Under the pieces are notes generated by a model that did not search any database, was not told where the DNA came from, and saw nothing but the letters and a program-made list of their open reading frames with translations. The position numbers were made by a program, and so were the translations under genes. A stretch of DNA of 29,975 nucleotides from Cytauxzoon felis (lineage: Eukaryota; Apicomplexa; Aconoidasida; Piroplasmida; Theileriidae). The DNA lies in contig JAIQCW010000191.1 in the NCBI GenBank assembly GCA_020283715.1, positions 1 to 29,975 on the forward strand. Direction: 5' to 3'. Positions 9,971 to 19,970 of this stretch are shown piece after piece (positions within the stretch are counted from its first letter, which is position 1; each line of letters opens with the position of its first letter).

Positions 9971-12900
9971 ATGTATAGTGCTTGTGTTTCTATGTTGAAT
10001 ATGAGTGATTTTAATCTTCATTTATCATGTGAAGATGGTAAATGTACTGAATGTGTATGTAATGTGTTATTATCACCTGTATCTGATACTGTAAAATTAA
10101 AACTATTAATTCGTATATCGTATATAATATCATCTATAAATGATAAAAAAATTCCAAATTTCATTAATGATGATTATAAAATTTCTAAATTACAGGAGAT
10201 ACTTGTATGTCTATTCCATGTTCAATGTAATTTCAACCTTATTAGGTCCTTGTCATTTCCGATTCTGTATATTTAGAAGCTGATGGACCATTCAATAAAT
10301 CTAGGGAATTGATTGATAGAATAATAGAGTAGGTGAATTTTTGGAAAATAATGAAATTTTTAGTATATTGTTATGTATGAATTTATTATTACCGAGGTCT
10401 ATCAATGCTATTGATGGCACTTGTTCATTGGTTTTGATCATATTGAAGCGGTTAAAATCAATGGAAATTGATCAATTACCAATTGAGGATTATAAATTTA
10501 TATTGATTTTATTGGAAGAAGTTGTTAAACGTGGCAGAGGGATTAAAGAGGTATTTAAATCACTTGGTAATTATAATCTCTGTAGGCTAGAGATATAATT
10601 TCAACATCTTGTTCAATAATCCTTCGGTTAAAGAATGAAAATATTCTTCAAGTATCGATATTGTTGCATATAATCATGTTGTTATTGGATAAATCATTTG
10701 AAAAGACATTTGTATATGGACTTGAATTGAAGCTTATAAAATTCTTAAAGGATTACAAGTATAAATATAATATACGTTTATTATCATTAGGTATATTAAC
10801 TATTATATATAATAAAATAGATAATGATGCTATTGATAAATTGGTATCGGTATTGATTAATATAATTATATCCATGAGGAATAGTAATGATATTAAAATA
10901 CATTCAGCATCTTTGCTGAGTAAAATGTTAAATGAACGAGTGATTAATATGGATGAGATTATAAATGGTATTGGATTATATCGATGGTTATTTGAATGTT
11001 TAAGGGTGAATGATTATATTATTGGGTATAAGATGGTAAAATTCATCATGAAAAACTATATGGAATGCACTATAAACTTGAATAATGGTATAGTCAAAGG
11101 TATTTTTCTCTAAATTTAAATTCATTACCACCCCACTTAGATGTTGAAATGTTGATTTCAATAATAATAAATATAGTCGAAACAAATGTATATAACAAAG
11201 ACATATTGAATTACGCGTTAATAGTAATAGATCTTATTAAACATATCATTAATAAAAATGACGCGCGCGTCGAGAAAGAAATTTTAACGCTGTTAATTTA
11301 TGGAATACAGAAGGTGATGAAAATTAATGAAGACGAGAGTGAATCTCCACCTGAGGTTACCTCTACCGTTGGTCTTGCAGACAGCTCTTCCAATTACCTA
11401 TCTCTAAAGAGTAGAACCACTCCCAGAGATCGTGGCGTATGTAGGGTTGTGGGGGAAAGTGGGGATAAAAAACACTATAATTTTCCACCTGAGGTTACCT
11501 CTACCGTTAGTAGAATATCTGTTCCACTCACCGTGGAGGCCTCTTCTAATTACCTATCTCTAAAGAGTAAAGCCACTCCCAGAGATCGTGGCAGTGTTAA
11601 AGGTAGTACTGGACCTCGAGTGGAGACCTCAAGTGGACTACCCGCAGCTGATCTCAGGGAAGCGGAGGGGGAAGTAAATAGAGGAGGCACCACGCCTAGT
11701 GGAAAGACCTCAGGTGGAGATGAGTACAGGAGTTCGAGTGGAGATGTTCATATGTTGATGAGGAATTTATCAATTTCGATAGAATTTTGTGAGATTTTAC
11801 ATAATTTTACGATATTAACAATGGATTATATAAATTGTATATTGAATAAAAGAGTAAATTTTTATTAATTTTCAGGTATAAAAATGAATAAAATGTTTAA
11901 TTTATTCAATGAATTTTATAAATTGATGTAAGGATATCCAAAATTTCATCTCATTTTTATATACTTCAGGCTTAATATTTTAATAAATCTTATCTCATAT
12001 GTCAATGTCACATCAAAATATCATAATCTAAATCAATTCATCAAGACCACCATACATCTCGCCACTATTATACTGGAAATACCCAATCATAATAATCAAC
12101 TCTATAATAGAGGTTTTCTCCCACCTGAGGTTACCACTCCTTTCCCACTAGCCGTGGATACCTCTCCACCTGAGGTCCATCCTGCCGTCAGCTCTTCCAA
12201 TTACCTTCCCGTAAACGGTAGAGCCACTCCCGGAGATCGTGGCATAGAATCCGAGACGATCTATGGGAGTCGAGGTGAGATAAATGGAGAAGGCCTCCAC
12301 GGCGAGTGGAAGATTTCAAGTGGAGACTGCAGGAATGTAACCTCAAGTGGAAGAGCTCTATGTAATGGGAAACGAACGTTGAATTTTAATAATGATCATA
12401 CCTCGATAATAATGGGGCAATGTAGGGATAAAAAACCTCATAATGGTAATAAACCCCATAATTCTAATACTATTGATCGTGACTTTACAAATGATGAAGG
12501 TAATGATCAGACCTCAAGTGGACTACCCGAAAACGATCTCTGGGAGTTTGAGGGGGAAGTAAATAAAGGAAGCTCTCTGCAAGAGGAAAATAAGGTTGTA
12601 ACCTCAGTTGGAACGCCTAGTGGAAAGACCTCAGGTGCATCTGAGTGGCTCATAATAGTATATACATTAGATATGATATTGGTATGTTAATTAAATTTAT
12701 GTTATATATATATATAGTTGAATGATGTTGATGATAATATTAATGTATATATAAAATTCTTGTATTATACTTGTAAATCATTAAGGGATGGTTATAAATA
12801 TTCAAAGGATCAGAAGATTTATATTCATGGTGCTATAGGTATATTAGATGTTATTAATGGGGTATATTTATTATTATAGTGTCAATTGATATTATAAAGT

Positions 12901-15900
12901 ATGTTTTGTATGATTAAATAATTATAATTTATGGGGTAAAATTTATTTATTATTAAATTATAGGAGAATATTTCATAATGATTATACAATATATTTAAAT
13001 AGTAATTTATAATTGAAATATAATATTATTATATAGAAAATTTTAAAAAATATTTATGTTTTATATTAGAATATTTAATATTACCATTAATTTTTATAAT
13101 TAAAAGTAAATATAAATATAAAAATATAAAATTTATAATATTTCAATTGCTCTATTCTAATGAAGAAAAAATTTTTTAATTTGTTAAATGAAATTGTTAA
13201 TGTTAAAAAACCCCATAAATTATTAAAATAAATTTTAGATTAATATTGAAATTACAATATGTTTAATATCTATTTTAAATAATAATACGTTAATATTATT
13301 AAATTTATTTAATAATTTATACATTCAGATGGAAATTTATACAAATCAATAATATCCTAATCTCAATATTAAATAAGAAATATAATAAAATTCATACATA
13401 TAATCATTCTATACCCATCATCATAACAATCGATATCATACCCATACTCATTATACTACTACTCAAAATACTAAAATATAGCATACATCAACATGAAATT
13501 AACCATAACTCCCCACCTGAGGTTACCTCTACCAATGGTACATCCAGTCATACCACTACAACCTCTCTTCCCACTGCCGTGGAGGCCTCTTCTAATTACC
13601 TATCTCTAAAGAGTAGAGCCACTCCCAGAGATCGTGGCGAATGTGATGGTGAGGATGTAACCTCAAGTGGAGTATCCGAGACGATTAATGGGAGTCGAGG
13701 TAAGGTAATTGGAAGAGGCACCACGCCTAGTGGAAAGGAAGGTGAGGATAGTGATTGGACCTCAAGTGGAAAAAATGGGGTAATAGGGGGTTATGGGGAT
13801 AATAAACCTCACAATAACAAATTGCCCCATTATAGTGTTAATAATCCCCATAATTCACGTGAAATGCAAGATGAAGTTATGGATGTAACCTCATGTGGAA
13901 AACCCGTAGCTGATCTCAGGGAAGCGAAGGGGGAAGTAAATGGAAGAGCTGTCTGCAAGACGGATTTCGAGTGGAAGGCCACCACGGCGAGTGGAACAGT
14001 GGATATAACTTCAGGTGTTAGTATAGTTGATATATCTATATATGAGTTATGTATATTGGGTATGTATGGTAGGGTATGTTTATATGATTGGTATAAGATA
14101 TGTATTGATGAGTATTCGTATGGTTTTATGATTGGTATAGAGTGTTATATAAAGGGTATAATGGAGAGATGTATAAAGAATAAGAATAAATTTAATGAAT
14201 TAGAAATTGTATTTTTGAAATGATAAACTTTTTTTAAATAAAAAAATTTTTTTTCTTTTAGTTATTTTATTATATGGATTTGGATATAAAATTACAAGAA
14301 GAAAATGAAAATTATAATGGGGTTATAATAAAAATTATAAAAATTACAAATGTTTGTTGATTAAATTTATAAATAAATTTTATACATTAGAAATTTCAAA
14401 ATATATTATATACTTATTTAATTAAAAATATACATATCAATACAAAATATATTATTCATCGTATCCTCTGGATCTATAAATATATCCCAATTATCCATTA
14501 CAACAATCACAATTATAATAAAATCTTCAATCTCATCATCAAACTCCTACTACAAAATATACTCAATGTACAATCCTCTCCACCTGAGGTCCAATCCAAC
14601 TCCATTCCACTCCACTCCACCGTAGGTCTTGCAGACAGCTCTCCACCTGAGGTTACAACCACTGTTCCACTAGGCGTGGAGCCTCCTAATTACCTATCTC
14701 TAAAGAGTAGAGCCATTCCCAGAGATCGTGGAGGTAGAGAAGTTAGTGATGGATCATCCATCATGGGAATGATGGAAGATGGTTCTAAGGATGTGTCGGA
14801 TGTAACCTCAAGTGGACTACCCGCAGCTGATCTCAGGGAAGCGAAGGGTGAGGTAAATAAGAGGGGCCACCACGGCGAGTGCAATGAAAGTGTGGCAGTG
14901 GGGTATTATGGGGATAAAAAACACTATAATTATAATCCACCCCATAATCTAAATAATAAACACCATAAAAATAATTTACCCGATAATGTGCCCAATAAAT
15001 TATCAGCTAGAATAAGAAATATCAACCAGGAAGAATGTGAAGGTAATAATGTAACCTCAAGTGTAATACCCGTAGCTGATCTCAGGGAAGCGGAGGGGGA
15101 AGTAAATAGAAGAGCTCCATGCAATGGGAAAGAAGGACCTCAGGTGGAAGCTGACGGCAGGACGACCTCAGGTGGAGTATATTCATTGTATATGAGTGAT
15201 GTAGATTTGATAAATCTATTGGATTTATTGCGTGTAGTATTGAGATATATGGATATTATAGAATCATGTTATATAATGGTTATGGATATTACAAGGTTAA
15301 TTTTATGATGATGAATATGTATATATATGATATAGGTATATAAATAAAGATGATATAATATATAAAGAATTAAATGAGTTGATAATAATAATAATAATAA
15401 ATTTATTATTAAAATTAAATATAAATGAATTAATAAATTTTATTAATTATAATTTATATAAATTTATAAATTATATAATTTCATTTAATAATTTAATATT
15501 ATTAAAATATCAATCATTAATTTGTTTATCATTAATAATAATTAAACAAAGAAAATTAAATATAAAAATAATTAATAATAATTATCGTATGTTAAATTAT
15601 TTATTATTAAATAATTATTTTAATTTATAGAATATACAATTTGGTATAATAATAATAATCAACATTATAATAATTATTTATTAATACCAATATTATGTAT
15701 TTCATTACAAGAATTACTCACAAATGTAATTATTAAATCCCCTCCTTTCCACATTCATTATATATCATTTTAGCAACTAGAATTCAATACATATAAATGG
15801 CATAATATCATACTCTCCATCTCTAATATCATCATCAATGTTTGTTGAAGATGACAATGTGAATACACTCGAGGTCCAATCATCTATACCTTCCTTTCCA

Positions 15901-17156
15901 CTCGCCGTGGTGGCTTCTTCTATTTACTTCCCCTTCCAGCTCCCATAGATCGCTTTCAGGTATTACACTTGAGGTCTCCACCTGAGGTCCAATCACTGTC
16001 TTCCACTACTTCATTTTTACCTCCAAAATTTGAAGGAATTTCATCATTTCTGGGGAAACTACCGACAATATCTCAATGAATATTGAATGTAATATAAATG
16101 TCAATACTTCATTGAATAGTTTTTGATGATTGTATTTAATATACTTAACCTCACTTCATTCCAATTTATATTCATTGATATATCCTTCCAAACATGAATT
16201 CCGTCACTTTATCCTTATCTCGTCGAGATTAGAAATATAACCTCAAGTGGAATACCCGCAGCTGATCTCAGGGAAGCGAAGGGGGAAGTAAATAGAAGAG
16301 CTGTCTGCAAGACGGACCTCGAGTGGAAGGCCACCACGGCGAGTGGAACAGTAGATGATAGTGATTGGACTTCGGTGGAATGATATAGTATTTATATATA
16401 TATATGATATAGTCGGTATATGATAGGAGTACTATTGTGATAGAGTTATGTTCATGTATATTATCATTATTATTATTATATACGTATGACAATGAGATAT
16501 TTATATCGATAATAAATTCGTGTATATTATCGATTGTGATAGAGGATGTTATATTGATACCATTAGAATTATATTTAATTAATAATAATATAACATTATT
16601 AACAAAATCATCAATATTATTATTTACAATAGTAAGTATCCTTAATATCATTTTTTATTAATAATAATTTAGATTATTAAATTAAAACCATTATGGTTAC
16701 ATGAAATTAATTATCATCAAATTGTATAAATTTTATAATTTAAATTAAAATATATTATTTTTTTTATTCATTTTAGATTAAGAAAATATTTAAAAATTTA
16801 TTAAATGATAATTATGAATTTATTGATGAAAATATAATCTCTTATTTATTATCTGATGTAAATTCCATTATTATTTCTCATTTATTTATTATAGGATAAT
16901 TATTTCAATAATAATATTAATATTCAATCAAATTCAATAACAATTAATAATCAATTATCTATTATATCAATTAATAATATAAATGGTATCATTCTATAAT
17001 AATCTTCATTTATATATCATTATCATATCAGATTCAATCATTAATGAATTCTATAACAATTGTATTCAATACATTATCAATGACGCATATAATACAATCA
17101 AATTTATACTCTTGAATAATCATCAAAATATAAAATTATCGTACATTAATAAATAA
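9971..17156 (+). CDS. Large helical-repeat (ARM/HEAT-like) protein, 23 exons, repeat-invaded
   Basis: Function not recognised. The sequence is a run of Leu/Ile-rich helices, as in ARM/HEAT solenoids. Exons by hand: 9971-10204, 10246-10328, 10364-10566, 10593-11099, 11141-11836, 11876-11927, 11970-12681, 12718-12838, 12880-12898, 12964-13001, 13037-13195, 13239-13288, 13329-14208, 14262-14351, 14391-15295, 15336-15586, 15631-15725, 15774-15839, 16413-16631, 16673-16723, 16777-16857, 16895-16985, 17032-17156. Every junction keeps phase except one: exon 11 is one base too long, in an A6T6 run at 13166-13177. Total is about 1908 residues. Exons 5, 7, 13 and 15 each contain an in-frame dispersed repeat, lying between helical blocks; intron 18 (15840-16412) holds a core-bearing copy. 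The first ATG is a guess. Alternatively the span holds more than one gene, but the phase agreement argues for one. Confidence 0.72.
11346..11743. repeat. Exonic dispersed repeat in exon 5 of the helical gene
   Basis: Starts tccacctgaggttacc. It holds two copies of the CTCT-AA-AGAG plus reversed CCAC/GTGG hairpin pair, then the GCT/AGC hairpin and a CCACGCCTAGTGG box. It ends acctcaggtgga with a further tcgagtgga. Open throughout in the host frame (SSNYLSLKS twice, [21 protein letters not shown]). Host helical sequence resumes at about HMLMRNLSISIEF. Confidence 0.88.
12120..12637. repeat. Exonic dispersed repeat in exon 7 of the helical gene
   Basis: Begins cccacctgaggttacc, ends acctcaggtg, and is in frame. 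This copy carries two rare stem variants: CCGT-AA-ACGG in place of CTCT-AA-AGAG (12209-12218), and an AAAC/GTTT arm pair around the GATCTCTGGGA loop (12531-12549). It also holds non-module sequence encoding an Asn/His-rich stretch, and a GAC/GTC hairpin at 12256. Confidence 0.88.
13511..14017. repeat. Exonic dispersed repeat in exon 13 of the helical gene
   Basis: Begins cccacctgaggttacc and ends aacttcaggtg. It contains the CTCT-AA-AGAG and reversed CCAC/GTGG hairpins, a GAC/GTC hairpin with loop GATTAATGGGA, a CCACGCCTAGTGG box, the GCT/AGC hairpin and GTCTGCAAGAC. Frame as in the other exonic copies ([30 protein letters not shown]). A His/Asn-rich spacer similar to that of the exon 7 and exon 15 copies is present. 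Confidence 0.88.
14578..15176. repeat. Exonic dispersed repeat in exon 15 of the helical gene
   Basis: Begins tccacctgaggtcc and ends acctcaggtgga. Two forward GCT/AGC hairpins, one CTCT-AA-AGAG hairpin, one reversed hairpin with a slightly damaged arm, the CCAT-GCA-ATGG hairpin (15117-15127), and the unit gatggatcatccatc. In frame throughout ([31 protein letters not shown]). Helical sequence resumes at YMSDVDLINLLDLL. Confidence 0.88.
15866..16380. repeat. Core-bearing dispersed repeat in intron 18 of the helical gene
   Basis: Runs from cactcgaggtcc to ggacttcggtgga, with the AT-rich core in reverse orientation between module sets. Together with about 60 bp of unique flank it forms an intron of 573 bp, where nearby introns of the same gene are mostly 35-55 bp. 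Confidence 0.85.
15999..16239 (-). repeat. AT-rich core element, copy 2 (reverse)
   Basis: Ends on the plus strand with ATCTCGTCGAGAT, the reverse of the palindrome that opens copy 1. It shares ggggaaactaccgacaa with copy 3 (reversed there), so copies 2 and 3 form one subfamily. Confidence 0.85.
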
Positions 17157-17208
17157 TCAATCTAATACAACCAACGAAATTATATATCATACATTCATCC
17201 TCAGACAA

Positions 17209-17378
17209 CACTCCATATAAGGTCCTTTCCACTCGCCGTGGTGGCCTCTTCCTTTTACTTCCCCCTCCGCTTCCCTGAGATCAGCTACGGGTATTCCACC
17301 TGAGGTTACATCCAACATATCCTTAGTACCATCTTCCATCATTCCCATGATGGATGATCCATCACTAATCTTCCACCT
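17209..17378. repeat. Intergenic dispersed repeat after the helical gene
   Basis: Inverted modules: CCACTCGCCGTGG, GCT/AGC hairpin reversed, box ttccacctgaggttac, then the gatggatgatccatc palindrome unit also found at about 14745 and 28465. It begins about 50 bp after the stop of the helical gene. Confidence 0.8.
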
Positions 17379-17667
17379 TCACCATAACCCCATAATTATG
17401 TGGTAAACCCCATATCTTCATTACAATATATCAATTACATATACTTCCAGTAATTTATACCTTATAATAATACAATTGAAGGAAGATGTATAGTTGTATC
17501 AAGGTATATAAGTAATAATATAAATAATTAATATAATATATATACTATATAACTACTAACATGATGTATAACTACTATAGTAACTATATTATACTTATAA
17601 TAATACTAACTTAACTAACTTCTATAAAATTAATTCAATACTAAACTTCAGTTATAATGAGTTATTT

Positions 17668-17777
17668 CACCCGTAGCTGATCTCAGGGAAGCGAAGGGGG
17701 AGGTAAATAGAAAAGCTCCATGCAATGGGAAAAAAAAGGATAGGTGGATGAAGAGTAGGATTGTAATATCGGGTGGA
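17668..17777. repeat. Intergenic dispersed repeat, short form
   Basis: Begins with the GCT/AGC hairpin (cccgtagct), continues with gaggtaaatag and the CCAT-GCA-ATGG hairpin, and ends in a weak terminal box (tcgggtgga). The leading terminal box is missing. Confidence 0.75.
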
Positions 17778-18199
17778 ATGTTGACGATATGAGTTTAGGT
17801 TGATGAATAAAAGATGAGGTTTGTAGATTGTACATCAAGTCTATAGAATGGAAAAATTATGAATAGACGCAATATGTATTCGGATAGGCATTATGGTGAA
17901 TAAAGTGTAAAAGGTATTTAATGAATGTTGTCTATGAGACAAGATAATGTTGTATTAATTCATTATTAAATATGTGAATATTTAATAAGAGAGTATGTAT
18001 TAGGTATTAAGGTGGGTTATTTGATATCATTGGATTTAGTATTTAGAGATGTATTGAAGATATATCATTTTTTTAAAATAATCCCCCATTTTACTGTATT
18101 GCATATTAAGTATAGATTAATTAAGCATATTCATGTTATATATATATTATTATTATTTAAATAGTATTTATAGTATATTAGGTTTATAAAATTAATAAA

Positions 18200-18755
18200 A
18201 TGAAAGTGATATTGTTATTTATTATATTAGGTTATTATCAGACACATGCAGGATGGAGAGATTATATATGTTGTTGTTGTGGAAGAGGTGATGATAAAAG
18301 ACCTATAGATTTAGATATATATTCAAGATGTACTACATCATCTGTTAAAGTAACTAAAAGAGAGGAGGGTTATATGGTAACATATAAAATTGAACCTCAA
18401 AATGGTTATATAGTTGGCAGATATACAGATAATGGAAATACTATTTATAGAGTAAAAAAAGGTGAAAAATATAAACATCTTGAGGTTAGATGTTCCAACA
18501 TTAGTGATGAACCAATTTTAGTGACATTAATATGTTCAAGGGGATTTTTTTCGACGCAACAAGAGATATAATTATTATAAGTTTAAATATGGATGGAAAT
18601 TAATGAGTGATGGATTCTATGAATGGATTCTTGACATGATACGTGATGGTAAGGAAATTGATGGTGAAGAATCTGTGAGAGAATATAGAGAATTTCTTAG
18701 ATATATTAGTGAAGAAGATGGTATAATATTACAACCAAAAGTTGATTTATATTAA
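18200..18755 (+). CDS. Small secreted FAINT-like protein, one-base frame break
   Basis: An N-terminal signal peptide (residues 1-17, hydrophobic, ending in THA) is followed by a short Cys-rich segment. A beta-rich block of about 75 residues follows, with the FAINT-like pattern of a hydrophobic start, YKIEP, YRVKKGEKY and a hydrophobic end. The ORF stops at 18571, but a second open frame picks up and runs to 18755 with helical sequence (KLMSDGFYEWILDMI and onward). The switch occurs at a run of seven T (18545-18551), and one base fewer would join the frames. The order of blocks parallels the N-terminal third of the protein at 19971. It is either a recent pseudogene, a variable homopolymer, or a sequencing error. 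In Theileria, FAINT proteins are typically exported or host-exposed; that is inference here. Confidence 0.65.
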
Positions 18756-19970
18756 TATATACATATATTATAAAGTTTGTTTATCAAATGCAGTTATAAA
18801 TTGGGATATTATTGGATTTAACTGTATATGGGGTAAATACATTATAACTACATATCTAGTTGTTATGATATTAGATATACCTTTAAAGAAGCCCCATAAC
18901 ATAAAAATGTGGTATAAATCAATTATATATTTTCAATATAAATAAAATATTATAATAATGATATAAATGATTCAATATTATTAATGATATATTTTAATTT
19001 AATGGAACTATCATTATTCATATTAAATAATGAAAATAGTTTACCACATATTCAATCACGATTAAATTGTTGTATAATATTATTAATTATTATCAATAAA
19101 TATAAAGTTTAATTTTAATCACTTATAATTCAATAAACAACCCAATATAATTTTTTGTATACATAATATTCACATATACTTACTATTATTATAAATATAA
19201 TATACCAACTATATAATATCACATCATGTTATACTATTATAGTATATATAGTATAATAATTATTTATATTAATACATATATACCATCATATAACTATACT
19301 TCATCCTTCAATTGTATTGATATAGTAGTATATATTATATTCATAGAGATATCATCAATAGACACCATGAAGTGGGTAATTATAGTGCATTCACCCTACA
19401 TTAATGGGGTTGTGGTGAAGTTAAGGATGTAACCTCAAGTGGAACCCGTAGCTGATCTCGGGGAAGCGAAGGGGAAGTAAATAGAGAAGCTGTCTGCATG
19501 ACGAAAAGAAGTGGTATAGAGAAGGTAGGGATTGGACACCACTTGGTGATTTGTGTCTTAAGATTTGACATTGATTCAAATTTAATGATATTGATATAAT
19601 TTTCATTTTTGGGTTTATGGTAATGTTAATAGCTCAGATTATGCCACTTTTGTAGGTAGTAACTGAAGTTATAACGTTCATACCCCATTATTGTTAATTT
19701 ACCCCAGTTTGTTAAGTTTCAAAAACGTTGAAATAACAAGGGATGTCTTATATAATATAGACAATTGAATTTCCATTATTTTGTCAAATTAATTGTTAAA
19801 TAATTCAACTGTATAACTTGTGTTTTATGTTAATTTTGTAACATTGTATATATTGTTGCCCCATTATTCATAGTAATTGTATGGAAGGAGTAAAATCATA
19901 GCATTCATCACCTGAATGATAACTTCTTCCAATAATATGTTACCAATTGCTTTAGTACAACAATTAGAAG
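18756..19970. other. Intergenic region, little coding evidence
   Basis: AT-rich. A stretch at about 18946-19111 reads open as a Leu/Ile/Asn-rich helical segment on the plus strand and might be a lost exon fragment, but has no start, partner exon or recognised domain. One dispersed repeat lies at 19429-19547. The region from about 19600 is presumably the promoter of the next FAINT-like gene. Confidence 0.4.
19429..19547. repeat. Intergenic dispersed repeat
   Basis: Starts gtaacctcaagtgg, then the GCT/AGC hairpin with loop GATCTCGGGGA, then gaagtaaatag and GTCTGCATGAC. It ends in a decayed box (attggacaccacttgg). A short single forward module set. Confidence 0.8.

Larger units (their letters stand above)
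17157..18199. other. Intergenic region with two repeat copies
   Basis: Apart from the repeats at 17209-17378 and 17668-17777, this stretch is AT-rich with no credible open frame. The last several hundred bases are presumably the 5' region of the small FAINT-like gene. Confidence 0.5.

Noticed and set aside
13579..15308. Separate short genes made of repeat modules
   Set aside because: The open frames extend upstream through helical coding sequence to splice acceptors at 13328 and 14390, so the modules are insertions in exons and not genes of their own.
15379..15630. Stand-alone small Ile/Asn-rich ORF
   Set aside because: It joins in phase to exon 15 by a 40 bp intron and to the following exon through a GTATGTT donor at 15587, so it is exon 16 of the helical gene.
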